DNA of 6,789 nt, from contig USIZ01000072.1 in NCBI GenBank assembly GCA_900554855.1, forward strand, positions 1 to 6,789. The letters run 5' to 3'. The notes under the pieces are model-generated. The model saw only the letters and a list, made by a program, of their open reading frames with translations, ran no database searches and had not been told where the DNA came from. Source of the DNA: an uncultured Eubacteriales bacterium. GTDB taxonomy: Bacteria; Bacillota; Clostridia; Oscillospirales; Oscillospiraceae. Positions 1-5,254 of the stretch are shown piece after piece. Within the stretch, counting starts at the first letter, position 1. Each line of letters opens with the position of its first letter. The position numbers were made by a program, and so were the translations under genes.

Positions 1-21
1 GCTGGCACCACAGGTGCCAGC
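1..21. repeat. Perfect inverted repeat (9-bp stem)
   Basis: The arms GCTGGCACC and GGTGCCAGC pair perfectly around a 3-base ACA loop. No T-run follows on either visible side, so it is not an obvious intrinsic terminator. It is the outermost of five hairpins downstream of the kinase gene and starts at the window edge, so it may belong to a larger element extending left. Confidence 0.6.
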
Positions 22-41
22 CCGTTTCTGCGAGGGGATTG

Positions 42-86
42 CAGTCCGCGGCGCGCACTCGCTTGCGCTCGCACACTTGCGGACTG
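42..86. repeat. GC-rich stem-loop, candidate dispersed intergenic repeat
   Basis: CAGTCCGC (42-49) pairs perfectly with GCGGACTG (79-86). The 29-base interior is very GC-rich and built from CGC/CTCGC/TTGCG units that resemble one another. There is no T-tract, so termination is unlikely. The composition is unlike both the neighbouring terminators and the coding DNA, which suggests a structured repeat or an RNA element of unknown role. Confidence 0.45.
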
Positions 87-91
87 AGAAG

Positions 92-127
92 AGAAAAGAG
101 GCGGAAGTGAATTCCGCCTCTTTTCTT
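92..127. terminator. Bidirectional intrinsic terminator-like hairpin
   Basis: A 15-bp stem pairs 92-106 with 112-126 around the loop GTGAA. The GC-rich core is GAGGCGG/CCGCCTC. The outer arm is A-rich on the left and TTTTCTT on the right, so either strand yields a stem ending in a U-rich stretch. It lies beyond the kinase terminator at 180-212 and could equally serve a convergent gene left of the window. Confidence 0.6.
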
Positions 128-139
128 GATTGCAATTTG

Positions 140-163
140 TTCCGCCCACTGCGGTGGGCGGAA
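140..163. repeat. Inverted repeat (10-bp stem, TGCG loop)
   Basis: TTCCGCCCAC (140-149) pairs perfectly with GTGGGCGGAA (154-163). There is no T-run on either side, so this is a stable hairpin rather than a complete terminator. The motif GCGGAATTC next to it echoes GGAATTC-type sequence in the neighbouring 92-127 hairpin, possibly from local duplication. Confidence 0.5.
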
Positions 164-179
164 TTCTGTGAGAATGCGG

Positions 180-212
180 AAAAATGGGCATCCATTCGGA
201 TGCCCATTTTTT
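180..212 (-). terminator. Intrinsic terminator of the kinase gene (bidirectional)
   Basis: ATGGGCATCC (184-193) pairs with GGATGCCCAT (198-207) around the 4-base loop ATTC. It is flanked by five A (180-184) on the left and six T (207-212) on the right, so it works in both directions. On the minus strand it starts at the kinase stop codon, whose TAA supplies part of the A-tract, and ends in a U-run. This marks the end of the minus-strand operon. Confidence 0.85.
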
Positions 213-1143
213 ACTGTTTATTGTCCTGGATCTCCGGCGTGCCCAGCTTGCCGGAGGCCATGGCGGCCTCCACCTGATCCACGGTGGGGATGGAGTCTGC
301 CGCGCCGGGGGACTGGATGGTCAGGGCGCTGGCAAAGGTTGCCCGCTTCAGCGCTTCGGCGGGATCCAGCTTGTCCAGCATACCGGCGAGGAAATAGCCG
401 AGGAAGGTGTCGCCTGCGGCGGTGGTGTCCACCACCTTTTCCACCTTACAGCAGCCCATGCGGATGTCCCGGTCTCCGTCATGGAACCAGGCGCCCGCGC
501 TGCCCAGAGTCAGCAGGATGCCGACGCCCGGATAGGCGGCGATCAGATTGTCCATAGTCTCCTCAAAGCTGTTGCCTCCGGCCAGCGCCGCGCCCTCGAT
601 CTCGTTGACGATCAGATAGCGCAGTCTGCCGATGGGATAATCCTTGACGCCCTCGTCCATGGGGGCGGCGTTCATGGCGGCGGGAATGCCCCGCTTGGCG
701 GCCTGCTCGATGATATAGGGCACCAGATTTGTCTCGTTCTGGAGCAGGAGGATATCGTCCGGCCCGCACTGATCCAGTACACGGTCGATGTATTCCTCCG
801 TCAGGCACACGTTGGTGCCGCCGAAGAGCAGAATGCAGTTCTGCCCTGCGTCGTCCACCTGAATAACGGTGTGGCCGCAGGGAATGTCCAGATGATCCTC
901 CATCCACTCGGTGTGGACGCCGGAATCCACCAGCACCTTGCGCAGCATATCGGAATTGGCTCCGAAATAACCGGCGTGGTAGACCTCCGCCCCGGTGCGC
1001 ACGGCGGCGATGGACTGGTTGAGACCCTTGCCGCCGGCATTGTCGGTCAGGCTCTTGGAGGCCTTTGTCTCGCCGGGGAGCAGGAAGCGGTCCACCTGAT
1101 AGACATGATCCAGATTCAGAGAGCCCAGGTTGACGATTTTCAT
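211..1143 (-). CDS. PfkB-family sugar kinase, ribokinase-like
   Basis: The 310-residue cytoplasmic protein should phosphorylate a sugar with ATP, most simply D-ribose to ribose 5-phosphate. Both PfkB signatures are present: GGKGLNQ at residues 37-43 and DTTAAGDTF at 239-247, with D245 as the catalytic base. The AAGD variant, rather than GAGD, is also what E. coli ribokinase has. Residues equivalent to its ribose ligands are kept: N10 and D12 in GSLNLD, N42, and E137 in QNE. NEIE (180-183) is the Mg/phosphate NxxE motif and TLGSAG (212-217) lies in the nucleotide site. Length is normal. The start has GGGAGG nine bases upstream. It is the last gene of the minus-strand group, 125 bp after the transketolase C-subunit, and ends directly in a terminator. 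The family assignment is firm. Ribose specificity is inferred, and another pentose or ketose cannot be excluded. Confidence 0.9.
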   Translation of the reverse strand: MKIVNLGSLNLDHVYQVDRFLLPGETKASKSLTDNAGGKGLNQSIAAVRTGAEVYHAGYFGANSDMLRKVLVDSGVHTEWMEDHLDIPCGHTVIQVDDAGQNCILLFGGTNVCLTEEYIDRVLDQCGPDDILLLQNETNLVPYIIEQAAKRGIPAAMNAAPMDEGVKDYPIGRLRYLIVNEIEGAALAGGNSFEETMDNLIAAYPGVGILLTLGSAGAWFHDGDRDIRMGCCKVEKVVDTTAAGDTFLGYFLAGMLDKLDPAEALKRATFASALTIQSPGAADSIPTVDQVEAAMASGKLGTPEIQDNKQ

Positions 1144-1172
1144 GCGTTTGTTCCTCCCGTTGTTCGTAATGA

Positions 1173-1187
1173 AAGCGACCTTCGCTT
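1173..1187. promoter_or_regulatory. Candidate operator palindrome in the kinase leader
   Basis: AAGCGA and TCGCTT form a perfect inverted repeat with a 3-base centre. It lies about 30 bases upstream of the kinase start, between the possible -10 at 1207-1212 and the ribosome binding site. The left half extends to TGAAAGCGA, resembling half of a catabolite-responsive (cre) site, but the other half does not fit. It could be an operator or a small RNA hairpin. Confidence 0.3.
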
Positions 1188-1206
1188 GACGGTTTCAGAT
1201 ACCCCT

Positions 1207-1236
1207 ATTTTAACGCAGACGGCGCATACAGGGCAA
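1207..1236 (-). promoter_or_regulatory. Possible secondary promoter for the kinase gene
   Basis: On the minus strand TTGCCC (1236-1231) and TAAAAT (1212-1207) are separated by 18 bp, which is four and five matches to the -35 and -10 consensus. The -35 lies in the loop and stem of the hairpin at 1217-1253. If real, it would let the kinase be transcribed separately from the upstream genes. Without transcript data this is only a motif match. Confidence 0.3.
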
Positions 1237-1256
1237 GCCTGTATGCGCCGTTTTTT
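1217..1256 (+). terminator. Strong intergenic hairpin with T-tract on the plus strand
   Basis: CGGCGCATACAGG (1220-1232) pairs perfectly with CCTGTATGCGCCG (1238-1250) around the 5-base loop GCAAG. TTTTTT follows at 1251-1256, and the adjoining A/T bases can add pairs. As a plus-strand terminator it is textbook. Read on the minus strand, the direction of both flanking genes, the exit side is TCTGCGTTAAAA and lacks a clean U-run, so there it is more likely a partial terminator or an mRNA-stabilising structure between the transketolase and kinase genes. Confidence 0.75.
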
Positions 1257-1268
1257 CGGAAAAATCTT

Positions 1269-2255
1269 TTACACTTCGAGGAAGTCCACGAACCGCTCCT
1301 CGGCCAGATCCTGCTCGGTGAGGTGCAGATTCCGGCCGGTCAGGTCCTCGACGGCCTGCACCAGATGCATGGCGTCGATGCCGTACTTCTTCATGAGGTA
1401 CATCTTGCTGGCGCCGTGGGGATAGCCGGGCAGACCGATCTTCACCAGCCGCTTGTTGATGCCGTTTTCGGCGATGAGCTCGGACACGGCGCTGCTCAGG
1501 CCGCCGATGTTGTACTGGTTCTCGATGGTGACCACGCCGTACTTGACCTTCTTCAGAGCCTCCACGATGGTGGGGTCGGTGAAGGGCTTCAGAGTGGAGA
1601 CATGCATATGCTGGACGGACACGCCCCGATCCTTCAGTGCGGCGGTGGCGCGCATGGCCTCCTCGGTGCAGATGCTGGAGGAGAGGATGAGCACATCGTC
1701 GCCCTCGCTCAGCACCCGGGCGCGATTGAACTGCATGGGCTCATTGGCGGGGAACAGGCGGGGCACCTCCTTGCGGAGCATGCGGATAAAGACGGGGCCA
1801 TTGTAGTCATAGGCCAGCTTGAGCACGCCCTCGATCTCGGTGGCGTCGCCGATGTCGAAGATCGCCATGTTGGGCACGGTGCGCAGCACGCCCACATCGT
1901 TGATGGACTGGTGGGTCACGCCGCCGGGGGTGGTGATGCCGGGGACAAAGCCCACAAAGACCACCGGCAGGTTGGGGTAAGCCACGCTCATCTCCAGCTG
2001 ATCCAGAATGCGGCGGTACAGGAACACGGAGAAGGTGTGCAGGAAGGGACGATAGCCCTCCCGGGCCAGACCAGCCGCCCAGGAGCACATATTCTGCTCG
2101 GCGATGCCCATGGTCAGGTAGCGGTCGGGATAGGTGGCGCGGAACTTCTTGATCTCGCAGGAAGAACCCAGATCGGCGGAGAGCACCAGCACCTCGGGGT
2201 GCTGGGCGGCAAAGTCGATCATGCAGCGCTCATGAGTGTTCAGTTCGATTTTCAT
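1269..2255 (-). CDS. Transketolase, C-terminal subunit (pyrimidine-binding and C-terminal domains)
   Basis: This 328-residue protein is the second half of a split, TPP-dependent transketolase that moves a two-carbon ketol unit between sugar phosphates. The pyrimidine-binding domain spans roughly residues 5-165. It contains GIAEQNM (50-56), whose E53 corresponds to the glutamate that activates the TPP aminopyrimidine. THQ (114-116) carries the conserved active-site histidine, and FIRMLRKEVP (157-166) carries the arginine expected to bind substrate phosphate. The transketolase C-terminal fold covers about 180-305. The start is set by GAGGAGGAAC just upstream; an upstream in-frame ATG would overlap the preceding gene. 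It lies 13 bp after the N-subunit, so translation is probably coupled. Related DXP synthases and pyruvate dehydrogenase beta subunits share the fold, but the partner's GDGELQEGQ motif makes transketolase the best call. Catalytic residues look intact. Confidence 0.93.
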   Translation of the reverse strand: MKIELNTHERCMIDFAAQHPEVLVLSADLGSSCEIKKFRATYPDRYLTMGIAEQNMCSWAAGLAREGYRPFLHTFSVFLYRRILDQLEMSVAYPNLPVVFVGFVPGITTPGGVTHQSINDVGVLRTVPNMAIFDIGDATEIEGVLKLAYDYNGPVFIRMLRKEVPRLFPANEPMQFNRARVLSEGDDVLILSSSICTEEAMRATAALKDRGVSVQHMHVSTLKPFTDPTIVEALKKVKYGVVTIENQYNIGGLSSAVSELIAENGINKRLVKIGLPGYPHGASKMYLMKKYGIDAMHLVQAVEDLTGRNLHLTEQDLAEERFVDFLEV

Positions 2256-2268
2256 GCTCCGTTCCTCC

Positions 2269-3174
2269 TCACAGCTCGTCGTAGATCTTCTGGTACTCTG
2301 CCCGGTCGGCCTCGGGGATGCGGACAAAGTGCAGGAAGGGCCACTTTTTCTCCAGCGGCGGAATGCCGGTGGTGCCGCGGGTGCGGCAGATCACAGCCAG
2401 CGGACGGCCGGGGTGTTCGGTGGCGCAGGCGCGGATAATGTCGTCAATGTTGTGGCCGTCGCAGGTGACGCAGGTGGCGCCGAAGGACTCAAAGCGGGCC
2501 GCCAGCGGCTCCTCGGTCATCTGATCCTCGATGGCGCCCTCGACCTGCTGGCCGTTGGCGTCGATGACCATGACGAAGTTGTCCAGCTTGTAGTAGCCGG
2601 CGGTCTGCACACATTCCCAAGTCTGGCCCTCCTGCAGCTCGCCGTCGCCCATCAGGCAGTAGACCTTGCCGGTCTCGCCCTTCATCTTGCGGGCGTGGGC
2701 GGTGCCGGCGGCGATGGACACGGTCTGGCCCAGAGAACCGGCGGTGTTTTCAAAGCCGGGAGAGTGCTCTGCGCCGATCATCTCCATGTTCCAGCCGTCC
2801 ACGTTGAACTTCTCCAGCGCCTTGGGGCTGATGCGGCCCACGGCGGCCAGTGCGCAGTAGATCACGGAAGCATAGTGGCAGCAGGAGACAAAGAAACGGT
2901 CCTTGTCCGGGGCGGGCAGACCGTGATAGGCGCTGCCGCGCTGATAGTCCATGTTGTCCGGGCCGGGCACACCGGGGAAGGGGATGGCGTCCCATTCGCC
3001 CACGGAGGGGCCCAGATTCAGGATCTGAGTGTAAAGGCTGGAGATGATCTCTGCGGAAGAGCAGGCCTGCGCCAGATAGCATCCACCGGTCTTCAGTGCG
3101 ATGCCAAGGATCTGCTTGCGGATCTGGTTGGCGATGGTCTGGGTCTCCGCTTTGGTATAGGTCTTTTCGGACAT
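2269..3174 (-). CDS. Transketolase, N-terminal (TPP-binding) subunit, divergent
   Basis: This 301-residue protein is the thiamine-diphosphate half of the split transketolase. The TPP/Mg motif runs from GDGELQEGQ (176-184) to DANG (205-208), with D177 and N207 as Mg ligands. GSLGQ (146-150) and the region up to CDGHNIDD (238-245) follow the usual bacterial split-subunit pattern. Several positions are unusual. The N-terminal GHxGG motif, whose histidine contacts substrate, reads GCYLAQ with Y33 at that position. The KGH motif reads CCH, keeping only H100. About 25 extra residues (roughly 57-86, Pro/Gly-rich) precede PDKDRF. The C-terminal WHG-type motif is KWPFLHF. There are 11 cysteines, including CVTC at 235-238. 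GAGAGGAG eight bases upstream supports this start; an in-frame ATG 20 codons earlier or so has no ribosome binding site. The family is firm, but the substrate may not be the standard xylulose 5-phosphate/ribose 5-phosphate pair. Confidence 0.9.
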   Translation of the reverse strand: MSEKTYTKAETQTIANQIRKQILGIALKTGGCYLAQACSSAEIISSLYTQILNLGPSVGEWDAIPFPGVPGPDNMDYQRGSAYHGLPAPDKDRFFVSCCHYASVIYCALAAVGRISPKALEKFNVDGWNMEMIGAEHSPGFENTAGSLGQTVSIAAGTAHARKMKGETGKVYCLMGDGELQEGQTWECVQTAGYYKLDNFVMVIDANGQQVEGAIEDQMTEEPLAARFESFGATCVTCDGHNIDDIIRACATEHPGRPLAVICRTRGTTGIPPLEKKWPFLHFVRIPEADRAEYQKIYDEL

Positions 3175-3212
3175 ACAAAGCACTCCTCTCGTCATATGTT
3201 TTTGACGGCTCC

Positions 3213-3241
3213 ATTGTTTCATGACCGGGGCGGGAAGTCAA
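3213..3241 (-). promoter_or_regulatory. Candidate promoter for the transketolase genes
   Basis: In the 107-bp gap between the regulator and the transketolase N-subunit, TTGACT (3241-3236) is a five-of-six -35 match. It is followed after 17 bp by AACAAT (3218-3213), a four-of-six -10. It would give a leader of about 35 bases. No terminator hairpin lies between the regulator and the transketolase genes, so read-through from the regulator promoter is also possible. Confidence 0.35.
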
Positions 3242-3281
3242 TTCGGCCGGAGAATTTGATACGCTTTCGTTTTACATTTGT

Positions 3282-4244
3282 TCATCGACCGATGGAATTG
3301 TTCAGTTTCAGCACCTCCAGCGCCAGCGGCTCGTCCACCACCAGCAGGTTGACGCAGCCGCTGCGCACACTGGCCAGCGTCTCCACAGCGCGGTCCTGAC
3401 CGGCGTTGATGCCGATGCGCCACGGGACTTGATGCAGCTCCTCCAGTGACGCGCCCACCACATAGCGGCCGGGAATGGCCAGCTCCCGGCCGTTCCTGTC
3501 CAGCAGGCGGCCCTGTATGACGGCTGCCGCTCCGGCTTCGACGAGGGAGCGCCGCTCTTCGGGGGTGAAATAGCCTGCCCGGCACAGTGAACCCTCGTTG
3601 TCGGTGAGGGATCCGATGCCGGTGAGGATGATGTCCGCCTGCCCGGCCTGCCGGATGGCCAGCTCCACCGAGGGCTCCCGCAGCAGGTAGGACTGCACGA
3701 GGGCGCTGTCCACATAGACCGGCGCATAGACATTATAAAAGGTGCCGTTCAGCTTCTTTGCCAGCGCCAGCGTCAGCTCCAGCCCGTCCAGATGGGGATT
3801 GCCTGTGCCGAGACAGCCGATGGTCTGGACCACATTTACATTAAAGGTATGCTTCTGCTGGGGCAGGGTGTCGCAGAACTGCCTCAGCACCCGGCCCCAG
3901 GACAGCCCGACGGTCATGCCGCTCTCCAGCAGAGAGAGAAAGAGCTGACCCGCCGCCTGGGCGCACCGGCGCAGGGCAGGGGAGCGGTCGGGGCTGGCCT
4001 CGCCCCGGATGACCACCGCGTCCTTCAGCCCCAGCTCCCGGCGCAGACGCTCAGAGAGTTCATAGTTCTGCTTCAGTGGGGCGTGGACGACGATCTCCAC
4101 CACGCCGCTCTTCCGGGCCTCTTCCAGCAGCCGGGACACGGTGGGGCGGGACACCCCCAGAATGTCCGCAATTTTCTGCTGGCTCAGCCCCCGCTCGTAA
4201 TAGAGTTCTGATGCCCGCACCAGCTGGGCCTGCCTGCTCTGCAT
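3282..4244 (-). CDS. SorC-family sugar-responsive transcriptional regulator
   Basis: This 320-residue DNA-binding protein has a helix-turn-helix at about residues 20-43 (SQQKIADILGVSRPTVSRLL) and a C-terminal sugar-phosphate sensing domain at about 57-315. Family landmarks in that domain are VGLSWGRVL (112-120), TIGCLG (141-146), ADIILTGIGSL (203-213), QGRLLDRNG (244-252) and the closing stretch RIGINAGQDRAVETLASV with NLLVVDEPLA. The start at 4244 is chosen because AAGGAGG lies just upstream; the 16 codons before it would include the promoter. SorC-family members (SorC, DeoR of B. subtilis, CggR) act as tetramers released or reshaped by phosphorylated sugars. Its place between the transketolase/kinase arm and the mutarotase/transporter arm suggests it controls both. 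The ligand, and whether it represses or activates, cannot be read from the sequence. Confidence 0.92.
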   Translation of the reverse strand: MQSRQAQLVRASELYYERGLSQQKIADILGVSRPTVSRLLEEARKSGVVEIVVHAPLKQNYELSERLRRELGLKDAVVIRGEASPDRSPALRRCAQAAGQLFLSLLESGMTVGLSWGRVLRQFCDTLPQQKHTFNVNVVQTIGCLGTGNPHLDGLELTLALAKKLNGTFYNVYAPVYVDSALVQSYLLREPSVELAIRQAGQADIILTGIGSLTDNEGSLCRAGYFTPEERRSLVEAGAAAVIQGRLLDRNGRELAIPGRYVVGASLEELHQVPWRIGINAGQDRAVETLASVRSGCVNLLVVDEPLALEVLKLNNSIGR

Positions 4245-4280
4245 GGGCGACGCCTCCTTATCATAGTAATGTACCAACCC

Positions 4281-4309
4281 AATATAGCACATTTCGGACA
4301 GGGGGTCGA
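4281..4309 (-). promoter_or_regulatory. Promoter of the SorC-family regulator gene
   Basis: On the minus strand TCGACC (4309-4304; four of six) is followed after 17 bp by TATATT (4286-4281; five of six), and TG one base upstream makes an extended -10. The predicted start is near 4274, giving a leader of about 30 bases before the regulator ATG. CACATT occurs at 4288-4293 inside this promoter and again at 4310-4315, exactly 22 bp apart. Confidence 0.6.
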
Positions 4310-4320
4310 CACATTCTCTC

Positions 4321-4349
4321 TTGAATTTTCACAAAAGGAGGAGTACACT
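4321..4349 (+). promoter_or_regulatory. Promoter of the FucU-like mutarotase gene
   Basis: TTGAAT (4321-4326) and TACACT (4344-4349) are separated by 17 bp; each has four matches to consensus. Transcription would start near 4356 and leave a leader of about 60 bases. Its -35 is only 11 bp from the -35 of the divergent regulator promoter, so one bound regulator could affect both. The spacer contains AAGGAGG, which has no start codon at a usable distance. Confidence 0.5.
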
Positions 4350-4415
4350 CAAGGCATAAATCGGGCAAATAGCCCAGAGCTGACCGCAAGAGAAAAAGAA
4401 AGGTGTGTATCTGTT

Positions 4416-4853
4416 ATGCTGAAAGGAATTCCCCCTGTACTGTCCCCCGAACTGCTGAAGGTGCTGGCCGAAATGGGTCACGGCGACACGCTGGTCATCG
4501 GCGACGCCAACTTTGCCGCCGCCTCCATGGCCAAGGACAGCATCCTCGTCCGCTGCGACGGCGTGAAGGCCACCGACCTGATGGATGCCATCCTGACCCT
4601 GATGCCGCTGGACGAGTTTGTGGACGATCCGGTGCTCATCATGGACAAGGACGCCCGCCACGCCGATCTGGAGTGCCCGGTGTGGGATGAGTTCAAGGCC
4701 ATCGTCGCCAAGCATGATGAGCGGGGCGCCGACGCCTGCGCCATGATCCCCCGGGGCAAGTTCTACACCATGGCCAAGAACGCCTATGCCGTTGTCGCCA
4801 CCACCGAGACTGCGTTCTATGCCTGCACCATTTTGCAGAAGGGCTGCCTGTAA
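4416..4853 (+). CDS. FucU/RbsD-family sugar mutarotase (FucU type)
   Basis: This 145-residue cytoplasmic enzyme should speed up interconversion of sugar anomers or of pyranose and furanose forms, so that imported sugar reaches the form used by the kinase. The opening, LSPELLKVLAEMGHGD (9-24), closely matches L-fucose mutarotase FucU rather than ribose pyranase RbsD. H22 in GHGD is the expected catalytic histidine and D30 is kept. The C-terminal half keeps FucU-like IPRGKFY (111-117) and the ending ILQKG (139-143). Two differences from E. coli FucU, as recalled, are ANF instead of AHF at 31-33 and YAC instead of YGN at 135-137. The start has AAAGGTG about ten bases upstream. A longer reading frame runs back to 4269 but would span the promoter. 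It lies alone between the divergent promoter and the transporter gap. The family is firm; the substrate (ribose, fucose or another sugar) is open. Confidence 0.87.
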   Translation: MLKGIPPVLSPELLKVLAEMGHGDTLVIGDANFAAASMAKDSILVRCDGVKATDLMDAILTLMPLDEFVDDPVLIMDKDARHADLECPVWDEFKAIVAKHDERGADACAMIPRGKFYTMAKNAYAVVATTETAFYACTILQKGCL

Positions 4854-4910
4854 GAGGGCACCGCCTGGAAAACGGACAGAAACGGGCATAAAACAAAAAG
4901 CTGCTTAAAT

Positions 4911-4945
4911 AAACAGGAACTGACCGATTGGAAAGCCCCTGTTTT
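4911..4945 (+). terminator. Weak terminator candidate after the mutarotase gene
   Basis: AAACAGG (4911-4917) pairs with CCTGTTT (4938-4944) around a 20-base loop containing a small CC-GATT-GG pairing; TTTT at 4942-4945 overlaps the right arm. A second inverted pair, ACGGGC (4882-4887) with GCCCGT (4955-4960), encloses it. The long loop and short U-run make termination uncertain. Confidence 0.3.
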
Positions 4946-5058
4946 CACAAAAAAGCCCGTGTCGTAAGTCTTTGGAATCGTTGGAATGCACAGGTTTGAA
5001 AAATTTGCTGACTCAACTGAAAACCCCTGATTATTGCGGCTTTTGGGGTAATTTACAA

Positions 5059-5093
5059 ACGAATTTTTTGTCAACACGAATTTGCTTCGTCAA
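5059..5093. repeat. Tandem imperfect direct repeat
   Basis: ACGAATTTTTTGTCAA (5059-5074) is followed 17 bp later by ACGAATTTGCTTCGTCAA (5076-5093). The units share ACGAATTT and GTCAA. The second also contains the hairpin ACGAA-TTTGC-TTCGT. This lies about 80-110 bp upstream of the transporter -35, where a regulator could bind. Confidence 0.45.
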
Positions 5094-5170
5094 TTTAACG
5101 AAAAAAAGCACTGGTCTTTGTGAGAAGCGCCGAAAAAGCAAAAAGGCGGGCAAAAGACAACAACGAAACA

Positions 5171-5199
5171 TTTACAAAACTATAAATTTGTGCTAAATT
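5171..5199 (+). promoter_or_regulatory. Promoter of the ABC transporter genes
   Basis: TTTACA (5171-5176; five of six) is separated by 17 bp from TAAATT (5194-5199; four of six), with TG at 5191-5192 giving an extended -10. The predicted start near 5206 leaves a leader of about 49 bases. That leader holds two overlapping small hairpins, AAGCC/GGCTT (5210-5224) and CCAAA/TTTGG (5213-5227), that cannot form together. Confidence 0.6.
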
Positions 5200-5254
5200 G
5201 ACGGTATCGAAGCCAAAACGGCTTTGGTCAAAATATCTATATAGGAGGAAAATC

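Larger units (their letters stand above)
4854..5170. other. AT-rich intergenic region without a gene
   Basis: No credible gene is seen here. Short reading frames lack ribosome binding sites and protein-like composition. It holds a weak terminator candidate (4911-4945), a tandem imperfect repeat (5059-5093), and a hairpin at 5114-5158 in which GTCTT pairs with AAGAC around an inner CGCC/GGCG stem. TTTTCACAAAA at 4942-4952 is identical to 4326-4336 in the divergent promoter. ATTTACAAA occurs at 5051-5059 and again at 5170-5178, overlapping the transporter promoter. It is probably a regulatory region for the transporter genes. Confidence 0.5.

Noticed and set aside
42..210. CRISPR array or tRNA suggested by serial hairpins
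   Set aside because: The hairpins are unrelated in sequence, with no regular spacers, and none forms a cloverleaf.
184..1425. Long plus-strand reading frame opposite the kinase and the end of the transketolase C-subunit
   Set aside because: It is the antisense of clear enzyme genes, runs through a terminator hairpin and the intergenic gap, and its composition is only a reflection of the GC-rich codons below.
1323..2438. Long plus-strand reading frame opposite the transketolase genes
   Set aside because: His/Gly/Ala-rich shadow translation with no ribosome binding site. The minus strand has intact transketolase motifs.
3250..3275. Catabolite-responsive (cre) site before the transketolase genes
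   Set aside because: The minus-strand stretch CGAAAGCGTATCAA has the CG core but too many mismatches to the consensus on its right half.
4334..4342. AAGGAGGAG as a ribosome binding site for an upstream start of the mutarotase or a small gene
   Set aside because: No ATG, GTG or TTG lies at a usable distance downstream, and it sits in the promoter spacer.
4972..5196. Possible small gene (74 codons) in the mutarotase-transporter gap
   Set aside because: No ribosome binding site, AT-rich composition with Lys/Asn-rich translation, and it overlaps the transporter promoter and the direct repeats.
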